A stretch of 64,000 bases of DNA, from positions 124,001 through 188,000 of the forward strand of contig NZ_JALLAN010000005.1 of the NCBI RefSeq assembly GCF_023062595.1, written 5' to 3'. The DNA comes from Arthrobacter rhizosphaerae. GTDB taxonomy: Bacteria > Actinomycetota > Actinomycetes > Actinomycetales > Micrococcaceae. Every line of letters begins with the position of its first letter. Positions within the stretch are counted from its first letter, which is position 1. The position numbers and the translations under genes were made by a program. Positions 22,346 to 32,236 of the stretch are shown in pieces. The notes beneath the pieces are model-generated. The model had not been told where the DNA came from. It saw nothing but the letters and a program-made list of their open reading frames with translations, and searched no databases.

Positions 22346-22702
22346 TTGATTATCGTAGTTCAGATCGTCCTTGTTCTTTCGGTTATACTCGCGTCGCTGG
22401 TGTTGATGCGCGGTGGTTCAAATGCACGGCATTTGGCCATACGACGGATTCTCCTTCTCACGTTCGCCGTCGCAGCTGCATTATCAATTTTCTTTCCGGA
22501 AATTCTTACTAACGTCGCCCACGCATTCGGGGTCGGCCGTGGCACTGACTTGGTTCTCTACGCCACCATTGTCAGCTTCTTCGTCTTTATGTCGACGACG
22601 TATCAACGGTTCCGCCATCAGGAAACCGCTCTTACCAAGCTCGCTCGCCGGATCGCCATCGACGAAGCTGAAAAGCCTTGGGAGAAAAAAACCGCCGTAT
22701 GA
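22346..22702 (+). CDS. DUF2304 membrane protein
   Basis: This 118-residue protein has three hydrophobic helices and a charged C-terminus, the DUF2304 layout. Genes of this family commonly sit directly after a DPM1-like glycosyltransferase, as here, and probably anchor it to the membrane. It starts with TTG at 22346, with GTGAGA upstream. Its stop overlaps the next start as ATGA. Confidence 0.75.
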   Translation: MIIVVQIVLVLSVILASLVLMRGGSNARHLAIRRILLLTFAVAAALSIFFPEILTNVAHAFGVGRGTDLVLYATIVSFFVFMSTTYQRFRHQETALTKLARRIAIDEAEKPWEKKTAV

Positions 22703-23736
22703 TTACAGTTGCTTCCTATGGCCCCAGCGGCAGCAGCGCCCGGGTACGCATTCATGACTGGTTAACATATCTGGGGATTTCACCCTCCCGGAACTTTGAC
22801 TATGTCGGGGGAGCGAACAACAGCTTCACTACCCTCGCCCAGAATATTCCTGCTGTTGTCCGTGCAGAGTTGGAGCTCAGGAAGCTGGCGGGGTGCGCCT
22901 CCACCGATACCCTGCTACTGAGCCGGGAGGCGTCACCGCTGAGCAACGGTGGCATCGAAACCAAGCTTCTTCGAAACGCCGCACTTTCGGTGTACGACTT
23001 CGACGATGCCATTTTCCACAACGCGGCCCCGTTCCCTTACAACCTTTATCCCAAAGACAAGATCTGGGTTCGATCAGTCACGGCCGCCGACCGCGTCATT
23101 GCAGGCAACGATTGGCTGGCTGAGGAGTCCGCGAAGCACAATTCCTCCGTGACCATGATTCCGAGCTGTGTCAATCCGGACGACTATGCCCGGAAGACCA
23201 GTTACGCGCTCAATGAGGTGCCGGTTCTCCTCTGGATGGGCTCACCGGCAACGGAGCCGTTCTTGCAGGAACTCGCGGAGCCCTTGTTGGACGTCAACCG
23301 GAAAATCCCGATCAAGCTTCAGGTGGTCAGCGCAGGGGACCGCAGTTTTGGTCCGTTGGATGCGATCATAGAGCGGATTCCGTGGTCTGCGGCCACCTTC
23401 GGAAAGCACATGGCCTCGGCGGACCTGGGAATTATGCCCTTGCCCGACAACGCGTTCACCCGCGGTAAGTGCGCGTACAAGATCCTGCAATATGGTGCGG
23501 CAGCATTGCCGGTTATGGGAAGCCCTGTCGGCACGAATCGCCTCGTTTTGAATCAAATGGGAGCCGCGGCGCCGAGCAGCCAGGAGCAGTGGAAGTCAGA
23601 CATCCTGGACTTCATTCGTTCCAGTGAGACCGAGCGCAAGGACCTTGGAAACCGTGCGCATGAGGTCGTTGTGGAGAAGTACAGCTTCGCCGCCTGGGCC
23701 AGCGTCTGGCGCGAAACGATCGGCCTCAAGCCCTAG
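22699..23736 (+). CDS. Glycosyltransferase (GT4/GT1-like)
   Basis: This 345-residue protein has a two-domain GT-B pattern: an N-terminal half with SSARVRIHDWL and SVYDFDDAIFHN, and a C-terminal half with VLLWMGSPATEPFL, a glycine-rich strand and KCAYKILQYGAAALPVMGS, close to the nucleotide-sugar block of family 4 enzymes. The ATG at 22699 overlaps the DUF2304 stop as ATGA, which fixes the start; an in-frame TTG at 22678 would add seven residues. The donor and acceptor sugars are not evident. It ends convergently, overlapping the flippase-like gene by 11 bases. Confidence 0.85.
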   Translation: MITVASYGPSGSSARVRIHDWLTYLGISPSRNFDYVGGANNSFTTLAQNIPAVVRAELELRKLAGCASTDTLLLSREASPLSNGGIETKLLRNAALSVYDFDDAIFHNAAPFPYNLYPKDKIWVRSVTAADRVIAGNDWLAEESAKHNSSVTMIPSCVNPDDYARKTSYALNEVPVLLWMGSPATEPFLQELAEPLLDVNRKIPIKLQVVSAGDRSFGPLDAIIERIPWSAATFGKHMASADLGIMPLPDNAFTRGKCAYKILQYGAAALPVMGSPVGTNRLVLNQMGAAAPSSQEQWKSDILDFIRSSETERKDLGNRAHEVVVEKYSFAAWASVWRETIGLKP

Positions 23737-24913
23737 AAGGCGCAGCCTCTGCCACACTTCCATCGCGAGCCACCAGCCCGGCGAGGCGCAGCCAGAGCAG
23801 GCCGGAACACAACGCTGCTATTGCAAAACCCCAAATCGCTCCCGCCAGGCCAAGTGCCGCCAGCCCTGCGAACGGCAGTGCAATAGAGACAATCGTTTGG
23901 AAGATTCTCCCTTGGAGCAACCTTCGGTGACTGGCATGGGATCGGGCTGAGATGTAGTAAAAGTGGCCGATGAAGTTCGCTAGTACGAAGACGGACGTGG
24001 GCGTCGCGAATTCGACGAGAGCAACGAGAGTCTCTCCGCCGATCTTGAGCGGGCCAACCACCAGGACCAGAACTGACCAGCAAACCGCAGCCATAAACGT
24101 GCCGGCAAGCAGGACGGAGACGATCCATCTGCCGCTGGACGTGCGCCTCGGAGAGAGGACTGAGAGGGCCGGCCTCAGGGGATCCAGAACGAATTGCACG
24201 GGTGTGGCCACGCTCGAAACAGCACGGTAGGTGGCATACGACGTGACGCTCATGAATGGTGCAATCGCTAGTGGCGCCCAGCTCGCTCCGGCGTCCATCA
24301 GCAGTGAGTCGCCCAGCAACGGCTTGATGGTCTCACGCCTCACTTTGACCCACGTGAGTAGGCCGTAGCTGGCTGAACGCGGGCGGAGGCCGTAAAACGC
24401 GCTTCCGGCCAGACCACTGAGGGCCCAAGCGTACGTGATGGCAGGAGTCCAGTCGAGAAGGGCCAGCCTAAAGATGACTACGCCTGCCACAAGCGTAACG
24501 ACTGTCGTGGCGTCCGACATCAGGGATTTCGCGGCTCCGCCCAAAACCGTCTCCTGATAGCGGCTGCCCACCCTGTAGAGCGTGGCGAGGACTGCAACAC
24601 CAGCCACAAAGCCCAGCCAGCCGTCCTGGAAGAGCCCGCCCGCAACTGTTCCACCGACGAGTCCAACGAGGATTGCCAACTGCAACTGGACCCAGCGGAA
24701 TGTGTCCCGGTCAGCGCCTTGATCCTTGGTGCGGGACCAAGAGTCACAAACGAGGGAGAGCGCGAGGGACCATCCGAGAGCGAAGATCAGGTAGACGATA
24801 GAAAAAATACCAAAATCCGCGCGGCTCATCAGGAGGAGTGCGCTGATGGGAACCGCCGAATTGCTGACGGCGCCAAAAAATACCGAAGCCAGCACTGAGA
24901 GCTTGGATCGCAT
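23726..24913 (-). CDS. Flippase-like polytopic membrane protein (Wzx/MATE-like)
   Basis: This 395-residue protein has about ten to twelve hydrophobic helices evenly spread along the chain, little soluble sequence, and conserved small and polar residues in the helices. That is the layout of polysaccharide flippases (MurJ/Wzx superfamily). It is shorter than most Wzx proteins. It follows the GT4 gene by six bases in the same direction, so the two are probably one transcript. Moving a lipid-linked glycan across the membrane is inferred from fold and neighbours. Confidence 0.65.
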   Translation of the reverse strand: MRSKLSVLASVFFGAVSNSAVPISALLLMSRADFGIFSIVYLIFALGWSLALSLVCDSWSRTKDQGADRDTFRWVQLQLAILVGLVGGTVAGGLFQDGWLGFVAGVAVLATLYRVGSRYQETVLGGAAKSLMSDATTVVTLVAGVVIFRLALLDWTPAITYAWALSGLAGSAFYGLRPRSASYGLLTWVKVRRETIKPLLGDSLLMDAGASWAPLAIAPFMSVTSYATYRAVSSVATPVQFVLDPLRPALSVLSPRRTSSGRWIVSVLLAGTFMAAVCWSVLVLVVGPLKIGGETLVALVEFATPTSVFVLANFIGHFYYISARSHASHRRLLQGRIFQTIVSIALPFAGLAALGLAGAIWGFAIAALCSGLLWLRLAGLVARDGSVAEAAPSRA

Positions 24914-24919
24914 GGGTTC

Positions 24920-26071
24920 CTACCTCGATCCCTGGGCCAGCTCCGATGCCAAAGTCTGGTACTCCCGGGCCCTCTCACCCCAGTCGAATTTTTCCAGAAG
25001 TGAGTCGTCTATCCGGGGTGCGGGGCTCCCGAGCAATTGCTTGACGGCATCAGCCCAGCCTGCTTCGTCAGCAGCATCGCGCAGGATGACGGGGGCACCC
25101 AGTGAGGCTAAGAACTCCGCAGCGGCCTGACGTGTGCTGACAACGGATGCTCCCGCCGCAATTGCCTCAAGGAGCGTCGTTTGGAACCCTTCAGCCAAGG
25201 TCGTCGGATTTAGGAGAATACTGTCTTTGAGGATTTCCCGGAACTGGCTGGAATTCATGAAACCGTGAACGGTAATACTGTCCCCTGCTGCGGAGGCACG
25301 CGCATACTGTTCTACTCGTTCCCGATCGGTTCCGTCGCCGACAATGTGCGTCTCAAGGTCCGGATATTTATCGGCAAGTTCCGAGGCAACGTCTATCACG
25401 CGCTCCCAGCCTTTTCCGGGGACGAGCCGGCCGAGAAAAACGAGCTTCCGCGGCGCCTCCAAGGATTGTTCGGCAGGGCGGAAGACCTTAGTGTGAATAG
25501 CGTTGAAGAACAAGGTGCTGGGTACGTTCGCCAAGCGCCTGACAAAAGGCTCCGTAGCTGATGATATGGCCAGGACCAGGCTTGCGCGGCGCAGGCTGTA
25601 TCGTCCGAACGTAACATCAACCAGCCGGCTGCCTGCTGCCACAAGTGGGGAGACACCGCGCACGAAATCTGAGCCGTGCTCTGTAAGGATTACAGGAGCC
25701 CCCAAGCGGCGGGCAATCCGGATTCCGATGAATGTGAAAGGAAAGAACCGGGTGTGGACGGAGATCACGTTCACTCCCTTGTCGCGGAAAAGACGTGTCA
25801 TTTTGCGGGTTGCCCCGGGAAATGGCCATGACAAGACCCCGCCGATGGCTGGGGTTCCCGCCACTTCAATGATCTCCATACCGGGGAACGTCTCCCTGCC
25901 GTGGACAGGGCCGAGGGTGGCAACAGTGACCTTCGCACCGAGATTCACGAGCTCCTTGGCCAAGGCCAAAACGTGCTGTTCAACGCCCCCGACGTGCGGG
26001 GGAAAATTGTTGACCACAAATCCGACGTGAAGAGGGAACGGCTGATCAGCCAGTGGTTCGGTGTTCGTCAA
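24920..26071 (-). CDS. Family 4 glycosyltransferase
   Basis: This 383-residue GT-B enzyme begins with the loop VVNFPPHVGGVEQHV, which is close to the classic GGxE/H acceptor-side motif. Its C-terminal domain carries KLVFLGRLVPGKGW and a nucleotide-sugar block LLNPTTLAEGFQTTLLEAIAAG with the ExFG-like EGFQ and the second Glu. These are standard for retaining GT4 enzymes such as mannosyl- and glucosyltransferases. It is co-directional with the flippase-like gene and lies among wall-glycan genes; its substrate is unknown. Confidence 0.9.
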   Translation of the reverse strand: MTNTEPLADQPFPLHVGFVVNNFPPHVGGVEQHVLALAKELVNLGAKVTVATLGPVHGRETFPGMEIIEVAGTPAIGGVLSWPFPGATRKMTRLFRDKGVNVISVHTRFFPFTFIGIRIARRLGAPVILTEHGSDFVRGVSPLVAAGSRLVDVTFGRYSLRRASLVLAISSATEPFVRRLANVPSTLFFNAIHTKVFRPAEQSLEAPRKLVFLGRLVPGKGWERVIDVASELADKYPDLETHIVGDGTDRERVEQYARASAAGDSITVHGFMNSSQFREILKDSILLNPTTLAEGFQTTLLEAIAAGASVVSTRQAAAEFLASLGAPVILRDAADEAGWADAVKQLLGSPAPRIDDSLLEKFDWGERAREYQTLASELAQGSR

Positions 26072-26137
26072 AGCGTCGGTCCTTTCGGCTGCAGGAAAGC
26101 CTTGACCTGCAGCAGTTCTGGGTACGCTTCCAGCCTA

Positions 26138-28762
26138 CTATCCGAAATAAGCCCCCGTAGACGGCGTCCAGCGGATGGATCCACCCTGGAACGACTGGGT
26201 GCACACCTCTCCGGAACACAGGAGGTCTGTTGTGGGATAGCCCAAACGGCCTGACTCCGCGCCATGTGCCCCCCACAGCGTCCCGATGGCGCCGCCGGTT
26301 GCATGCGTTCCTGCGGCAGGTGAATCGAAGATGGCCCCGGTCTGGAAGCTCTGTTTGCAACCGCTGCCGACCAGGCCGCACACCCTTGAGTCAACAGGCG
26401 AACCCAGGTAACTGTAGAGCCCGCCAAGCTTCTGCCACATGCTTCCGAAGCGCCCGGCAACAACGAATCGCCCGTCCTTCGCAGTCACTATCTGCCCGGT
26501 CTCAAAGTTCTGTTGGCAGGTTAACCCCGGGAGGCCGCACGCTTCATCCCCGGTCGGGTAGCCAAGTTCGCCACCCTGTCCGCCATTGGACCAGTAGAAC
26601 GTTCTGGCCTGACCAAGGATGCGGCGCAATCCATTGCTCGGCGTCGCATATAGGCTTCCTCCTTGGAAGTCCTGCTGCATGCCGCCGCGGATCAGGCCGC
26701 CGCGCAGATCCGACGTCGGGAAACCAAGTGGGCCGGCATGGCCCCCGCTCTGCCAGAAGGTTGTCCTGACACTAAGCAGGACGGAATGCGTTCCAGAGGC
26801 GGCTGAGTAGTAAAGGCTTCCCCCGTCGAAATCCTGTTGGAGGCCGCCGGCGCTAAGGCCGATCTGTTCAGATGACGGGTAGCCCAAAACGCCCTTGGGG
26901 CCGCCCAAAGAGTCGTAGGCCCGGGAGATCTCTCCTGAGACTGCCAGCATCCTCCCGCCCGAAGTCTTGAGTATGGAACCGAACTGGAACTTCTGCTGGC
27001 AGCCGTCGCCCGGCAGCCCACATATTTCGGAACCGGCCGGAAATCCGAGCCGGCTCGCCGGTCCGCCCAGGGCCCAATAGGTGGATCGGGTCTGTCCCTT
27101 GACAGGAAAGGTGCCATCAACTGATGTGTAGATGCTTCCCCCCTGGAAGTCCTGGACACACCCTTGCCTGATCTGATTACAGGTGTAATCCGAGCTCGGG
27201 TATCCAAGGACCCCATTCTCGTTTCCAAGTGCTGCCCATACCCCTTTGGGCGGTCCCAGAACGGCGCGCGGTGAAGTAGCGGCGCTGCGGTAGATGTTCC
27301 CGGCTTCAAACTGTTGCGCGCATCCGTTGCCCGTCAGGCCGCAAATCTCATTCGCTAAGGGGTAGCCCACAGAATTCTGGCCGCCCAGGGACCAATATTT
27401 GTTGCGGACGGGCGTTGCAACAGGACGAACGGCGCCTGTTGGCGTGATGTACATCGACCCGAACTCAAAATCCTGCGTACAACCGGCCCTCACCAGCCCA
27501 CACGTCTGAGGGGACACCGGATAGCCCAGCGGGCCTCCCTGACCTTGTATATTCCACCAGGCTTTCCTGATGGGGTCGGCGACTACCTTTATACCCCCCG
27601 CTTGGGATCGGTAGATAGTTGCGTAAGCATAGTCTTGCAGGCAGCCGTCCCTGACCAGGCCGCAAACGATTTTGCTGACAGGGGTGCCAAGCCCCCAGTA
27701 CTCCGCGGTGGCGCGGAACTGTTCCTGGAAGTTCTGGGCGAAAGTCTGCAGATCCTGATACGACCCGTTCCAAACGTTGGAGTCCCCAGCCATCGGGCCG
27801 GTGCTGCTGTATTGCCAGATGCTGTAACTGCTCCAGCTGGAGGGAATGGGGCCGGCGTCGTTCGTTGGACTATTTGGATAGGCGGCTACCCACAGCGGAT
27901 AGTCGCCGAACCCCTGCGCACCGCCAGTGCACTGATTCCACCAATTGGTGTTGGTGTAGATAACAGGAAGCCGGCCGGTCATGGAACGGACGGTGTTGCC
28001 GAATTCTTGGACCCAAGCTATGAGCTGCGCCGGCGACATGTCATAACAGGTGTTGCCAAAGTAGAACCCGCTGATGGTGCGGCCTTGGTAGGGGTTGAAC
28101 TCGAAGTCAAGCACCGGCGGGAGAGTGTAGCCGTCGGGGGTCCAACCGCCACCGTTTCGCACGAAGTACCGTGCCTGGTCGGCCCCTGAAGACCAGTTGG
28201 GGATGGCGAAATGGTAGGCGCCCCGGATCATCCCTACGTTCCGTGATCCCGCGTATTGTGATCCGTACGTCTCACTGGCGTAGTAGTTGCCCTCAGTCGC
28301 TTTGACGTACGCGAATCGAGACCCCAGGTTCCATTGATGTTGCCAGTCGACGCTGGGCTGGTGGGCACTAACGTCCAGGCCCTGCACGCCAAAGGTCGGA
28401 CTCCAGGTGCCCTGTGTGACCAATGATTCCGTCGATAAGGTACTTTTCGGGCCAGTCGGATCGACAACAGCGCCGGTTACGCGGGCAGAACGTTGTCCCA
28501 TCTCAGCGCCGCCGTTGGCGACCACCTCGGCCAGGGTGGTTTGAGATGCATCGGGCGGGCCCGAAGCCGAAGGATCGCTCAGTGTCGCCGTGGATGTTGG
28601 ACTTGGTGTTGGTGTCGGCGTGGCAGTTGCAGCTGAGGGTTCCGGTTCGACGGCGGCAGCCGGCTGCATGGTGAAGGCCCCGGCTAACAGCGCAATCGAC
28701 AAGAGGAAGGCCGTTGTCGCTGCCCTGCGGTTATCCTGCGCCCTGACTGGGATCCATTTCAT
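26138..28762 (-). CDS. Secreted GH25 muramidase with about ten LGFP repeats
   Basis: This 874-residue protein has a signal peptide and a linker rich in Thr, Pro and Ser. A GH25 lysozyme domain follows at about residues 120-330, with GLDVSAHQ and LDFEF holding the catalytic Asp and Asp-x-Glu, plus FAYVKATEG and GAYHFA. About ten LGFP-type repeats fill residues 355-874. The enzyme should cleave the MurNAc-GlcNAc bond. The repeats (for example GPLGYP, SRLGFP, GVLGYP) are well diverged, unlike the near-identical set in the L,D-transpeptidase gene. The ATG at 28762 has GGAG seven bases upstream. The repeats probably hold the enzyme on wall polysaccharide, which is an inference. Confidence 0.92.
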   Translation of the reverse strand: MKWIPVRAQDNRRAATTAFLLSIALLAGAFTMQPAAAVEPEPSAATATPTPTPSPTSTATLSDPSASGPPDASQTTLAEVVANGGAEMGQRSARVTGAVVDPTGPKSTLSTESLVTQGTWSPTFGVQGLDVSAHQPSVDWQHQWNLGSRFAYVKATEGNYYASETYGSQYAGSRNVGMIRGAYHFAIPNWSSGADQARYFVRNGGGWTPDGYTLPPVLDFEFNPYQGRTISGFYFGNTCYDMSPAQLIAWVQEFGNTVRSMTGRLPVIYTNTNWWNQCTGGAQGFGDYPLWVAAYPNSPTNDAGPIPSSWSSYSIWQYSSTGPMAGDSNVWNGSYQDLQTFAQNFQEQFRATAEYWGLGTPVSKIVCGLVRDGCLQDYAYATIYRSQAGGIKVVADPIRKAWWNIQGQGGPLGYPVSPQTCGLVRAGCTQDFEFGSMYITPTGAVRPVATPVRNKYWSLGGQNSVGYPLANEICGLTGNGCAQQFEAGNIYRSAATSPRAVLGPPKGVWAALGNENGVLGYPSSDYTCNQIRQGCVQDFQGGSIYTSVDGTFPVKGQTRSTYWALGGPASRLGFPAGSEICGLPGDGCQQKFQFGSILKTSGGRMLAVSGEISRAYDSLGGPKGVLGYPSSEQIGLSAGGLQQDFDGGSLYYSAASGTHSVLLSVRTTFWQSGGHAGPLGFPTSDLRGGLIRGGMQQDFQGGSLYATPSNGLRRILGQARTFYWSNGGQGGELGYPTGDEACGLPGLTCQQNFETGQIVTAKDGRFVVAGRFGSMWQKLGGLYSYLGSPVDSRVCGLVGSGCKQSFQTGAIFDSPAAGTHATGGAIGTLWGAHGAESGRLGYPTTDLLCSGEVCTQSFQGGSIRWTPSTGAYFG

Positions 28763-28966
28763 GCTTTACTCCGGATCAACGCCGTACTCTTCAGGCACGG
28801 ATGCTGGATCCGGCCTCTAGTGTCTATCCCGGGCGAGTGATGTCCGGACGCTCACCCTAACACTGCTGTGCCCTATGGTGCCAGAGTTGCAGTTGGGGTT
28901 GGGGCCTATTCAGCTTTGTCATTTGCTGTCCGCCGAGAGGTTTTCGTGGCCGTCGACGGCGCCACC

Positions 28967-28972
28967 TATGCT
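28967..28972 (+). promoter_or_regulatory. -10 box of galE, probably leaderless
   Basis: TATGCT ends seven bases before the galE ATG at 28980, and no ribosome-binding sequence is present in between, so a leaderless transcript is likely. Confidence 0.4.
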
Positions 28973-28979
28973 AGTCACT

Positions 28980-29999
28980 ATGAAGGTATTGGTTACCGGC
29001 GGCGCCGGGTACATAGGATCCCACACGACGCTCTGTCTTCTTGAGGAGGGCCATGAGGTCGTCGTGCTCGACAACCTTGTGAATTCGAATCCGGAGTCGA
29101 TCAGGAGGGTTGAAAAGCTGACCGGAAAAACGGTCGACTTCAGGCAGATTGACTTGCTTGATGCGGGCGCCGTCGACCGGATCTTTGCTGAAGGCGCGTT
29201 CGACGCCGTTATCCACTTTGCGGGTCTGAAAGCCGTGGGCGAGTCTGTTGAGAAGCCGCTGATGTATTACCAAAACAACGTTGTGGGCACTCTCAACCTG
29301 CTCCACAGCATGGACGCCGCCGGAGTGCGTACCCTCGTTTTCAGCTCGTCAGCGACGGTTTACGGGGCCTCCGAGGATGTTCCGCTCGTTGAAAAGGCTC
29401 CGCTCGATGCGACAAATCCATATGGCCGCACAAAAGAGCAGATTGAGGATATCCTCGCTGATCTGGGCGCCGCGGACGGGAGATGGAGCATTGCCTTGCT
29501 CCGTTACTTCAATCCCGTTGGTGCGCATGAATCCGGGCTGATAGGGGAAGACCCGCAAGGTGTTCCAAACAATCTGCTGCCTTTTGTTGCCCAGGTCGCC
29601 GTTGGCCGCCGGGAGAAAGTGCTGGTATTCGGCAACGACTATTCAACACCGGATGGCACTGGAGTGCGGGATTATATTCATGTCATGGACCTGGCCGCCG
29701 GGCACCTGGCTGCCCTCGGTTACCTCGACGGAAAGAAGGGTGTTTTCCGCTGGAACCTCGGGACCGGCAAAGGCTCTTCTGTACTTGAGGTGATTGAGGC
29801 CTTCGGCCTGGCAGCCGGGCATCAGGTGCCTTACGAATTCGCCGCACGGCGCCCCGGTGATTCTGCCGTCAGCTATGCAGACCCGTCCGCAGCTCTGGCC
29901 GATCTGGGCTGGTCAGCGCGGCGCAATCTTCAAAATATGTGCGAAGACCACTGGCGCTGGCAAAGCAACAATCCTCAGGGCTATTCCGACGCCGGCTAA
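28980..29999 (+). CDS. galE: UDP-glucose 4-epimerase
   Basis: This 339-residue short-chain dehydrogenase interconverts UDP-glucose and UDP-galactose and so supplies the substrate for the UDP-galactopyranose mutase at the start of the window. The NAD motif TGGAGYIGSH, the SSSATVYG catalytic serine/threonine block, the YGRTK pair and the RYFNPVGAH segment are all present. I chose the ATG at 28980 because it gives the standard MKVLVTGG start; a longer frame opens at 28875 and would add an unrelated extension. Confidence 0.96.
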   Translation: MKVLVTGGAGYIGSHTTLCLLEEGHEVVVLDNLVNSNPESIRRVEKLTGKTVDFRQIDLLDAGAVDRIFAEGAFDAVIHFAGLKAVGESVEKPLMYYQNNVVGTLNLLHSMDAAGVRTLVFSSSATVYGASEDVPLVEKAPLDATNPYGRTKEQIEDILADLGAADGRWSIALLRYFNPVGAHESGLIGEDPQGVPNNLLPFVAQVAVGRREKVLVFGNDYSTPDGTGVRDYIHVMDLAAGHLAALGYLDGKKGVFRWNLGTGKGSSVLEVIEAFGLAAGHQVPYEFAARRPGDSAVSYADPSAALADLGWSARRNLQNMCEDHWRWQSNNPQGYSDAG

Positions 30000-30155
30000 C
30001 GCCCGAATCGACAAATCTTCTTCCTTCTGGGACTGCACCTTTCGAGGAGGTTTTCCACAGATGCGGCTTGTGACTTGGCTGACAGGTGTAGCCTCCTCTA
30101 GCTTTAAGCCAATTGCACTGCCTCAGCCGGGGGTGGCAGACGTATTGGGGAATAT

Positions 30156-31379
30156 ATGGACGCGGTCCAGATCGTCGAGGATGAAGTACGGGAGCTTATT
30201 CGCCGAAGGGGACTGGACCCGCTGCGGCAGGCGGGCGAAGTCCGCAGGCTCGTAGAGGCGGCTGTCTCTGATTATGACGAGCGGGCGCTCATGGGACCGT
30301 TGCCACCGATTGGGTCTCTGGATACGGCCAGGCGTTTTGTATTTGATGCAGTAGCCGGTTTCGGGACGTTGCAGCCATTGCTGGACGATCCCACCATCGA
30401 GGAAATCTGGCTCAATGCCCCTAACGAGATTTTCGTGGCGCGCAATGGTGAATCGGAGCTGACATCCCTCAGCCTCTCCGACCAGCAGGTCAAGGACCTT
30501 GTCGAGCGGATGTTGAAGAGCTCCGGCCGACGACTGGACATGTCGTCACCGTTTGTTGATGCCGCGCTTCCTGATGGATCCCGACTCCACGTCGTAATTC
30601 CTGACGTGACTCGAAGGCATTGGGCTATCAATATCCGAAAGTTCATCGTCAAGGCAAGCAGACTGGAGCATCTGGTTGATCTTGGCACCCTGACTCCCCA
30701 GTCAGCACGTTTTCTTGGCGCCGCAGTTTCAAGCGGCTTGAACATTCTCGTCTCGGGCGCAACGCAAGCGGGCAAGACAACTATGCTCAACTGTCTCGCT
30801 GCAAGCATTGGAACACGTGAACGCGTGATCACCGTGGAGGAGATCTTCGAGCTGCAGTTCCCGCTCCGGGATGTTGTTGGACTGCAATGCCGTCAACCGA
30901 ACCTTGAAGGGGAGGGCGAAATTCCTTTGCGCCGTCTGGTAAAGGAAGCACTTCGTATGCGGCCGGACAGGCTGGTCGTCGGCGAGGTCAGGGAGGCAGA
31001 AAGCCTGGACATGCTCATAGCACTCAATTCAGGGCTTCCTGGAATGTGCACAGTCCATGCCAACTCAGCTCACGACGCTGTAACTAAGATCTGCACGCTG
31101 CCACTATTAGCGGGCGAAAACATTTCCAGCGCATTTGTGGTTCCGACAGTGGCGTCCTGTATCGACCTTGTTGTGCACTGCAGCCGCCAGGCCAATGGCC
31201 GGAGGCAGGTCACGGAGATATTGTCTTTGGGCCGGAGGGTGGAAAACGGAGTCATAGAGTCCTCCATGGTTTTCGCAGTGGTCGACGGCCAGCTTCAGCC
31301 GCGGCCCAACTCGATACCTTCTGCGGAAAAGTTTGCTCGTGCCGGCTACGATGTCTCGGCATTGTTGGAGGCGAGCTGA
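30156..31379 (+). CDS. tadA: Tad pilus assembly ATPase (TadA/CpaF)
   Basis: This 407-residue secretion ATPase powers Flp-type pilus assembly or secretion from the cytoplasmic face. Walker A GATQAGKTT is near residue 201, the Asp-box region ERVITVEEIFEL near 225, and the His-box TVHANSAHDA near 300. The N-terminal helical domain (EEIWLNAP, PDGSRLHVV) is typical of CpaF. The usual upstream cpaE/tadZ gene is absent here. The gene is the first of a seven-gene set with 1-20-base overlaps or short gaps. Its ATG has only a weak ribosome-binding sequence. Confidence 0.95.
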   Translation: MDAVQIVEDEVRELIRRRGLDPLRQAGEVRRLVEAAVSDYDERALMGPLPPIGSLDTARRFVFDAVAGFGTLQPLLDDPTIEEIWLNAPNEIFVARNGESELTSLSLSDQQVKDLVERMLKSSGRRLDMSSPFVDAALPDGSRLHVVIPDVTRRHWAINIRKFIVKASRLEHLVDLGTLTPQSARFLGAAVSSGLNILVSGATQAGKTTMLNCLAASIGTRERVITVEEIFELQFPLRDVVGLQCRQPNLEGEGEIPLRRLVKEALRMRPDRLVVGEVREAESLDMLIALNSGLPGMCTVHANSAHDAVTKICTLPLLAGENISSAFVVPTVASCIDLVVHCSRQANGRRQVTEILSLGRRVENGVIESSMVFAVVDGQLQPRPNSIPSAEKFARAGYDVSALLEAS

Positions 31380-32236
31380 TGGCACCGCTTCTGGGGGTGC
31401 TGGCCGGTGCTGGTTTGTTCCTTGTCTGGTGGTCTGCATGGGAAGAATCCGGAGGGCGGGCGGCACGTCTGCCCAGGGCCAGCCGTTTAGACGACCTGCT
31501 CAGAAATGCAGGGATTGAGAAGGTGTCAGGGCTTGGGCTGATAACGACCTGTTTTGGACTTGCGGTTTTCGTTGCTTTGGTGTTCTTCGTTGTGACGCGC
31601 TCGATGCCGATCTCGTGCTGCTTTGGCCTTTTCGGAGGATGGTTTCCCGTTGCCCTGGTCAGGTGGCGGGCGCTCAAGCGAACGGCTGTCCTGCGACAGC
31701 TTTGGCCGGATGTAGTTGACCACTTGCGCTCGGCCATCCGGGCAGGACTGTCGCTCCCCGAGGCCTTGATCCAGCTAGGCGATAAGGGACCCGAAGAACT
31801 CCGTCACCTTTTCCGTGACTTCGGAGCCGATTATCGTTCGGGTGGCCAGTTTGATCCTGCACTTAACCGGCTGAAAGACAGGCTCGCCGACCCGGTCGCA
31901 GATCGGATAGTTGAGGCCCTCAGGCTCACACGCGACGTGGGAGGATCGGACCTCGGCCGGCTCCTGGGGACTTTGTCCGAGTTCCTGCGTGAGAGTGCGC
32001 GAACGCGCAGCGAGCTGGAAGCCAGACAATCCTGGACTGTGAATGCGGCACGGTTGGCCGTGGCCGCACCCTGGATTGTTATGGTGCTGTTGGCAAGCCG
32101 GCCCGAAGCTGTCGCCGCCTACAACACGCCGCTCGGCGCGGCGGTGCTTTTAGGCGGCCTCGTCGTATCTGTGGTGTGTTATTCGATCATGCTGCGGATC
32201 GGGGCACTGCCTCAAGACGAACGCGTTCTGAGATGA
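31379..32236 (+). CDS. tadB: Tad pilus inner membrane platform protein (TadB-like)
   Basis: This 285-residue protein has two N-terminal helices, a cytoplasmic T2SS-F domain (WPDVVDHLRSAIRAGLSLPEAL, ALRLTRDVGGSDLGRLL), and two C-terminal helices. It forms the membrane platform that works with TadA. The start overlaps the tadA stop by one base (TGATG), so translation is coupled. Confidence 0.9.
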   Translation: MAPLLGVLAGAGLFLVWWSAWEESGGRAARLPRASRLDDLLRNAGIEKVSGLGLITTCFGLAVFVALVFFVVTRSMPISCCFGLFGGWFPVALVRWRALKRTAVLRQLWPDVVDHLRSAIRAGLSLPEALIQLGDKGPEELRHLFRDFGADYRSGGQFDPALNRLKDRLADPVADRIVEALRLTRDVGGSDLGRLLGTLSEFLRESARTRSELEARQSWTVNAARLAVAAPWIVMVLLASRPEAVAAYNTPLGAAVLLGGLVVSVVCYSIMLRIGALPQDERVLR

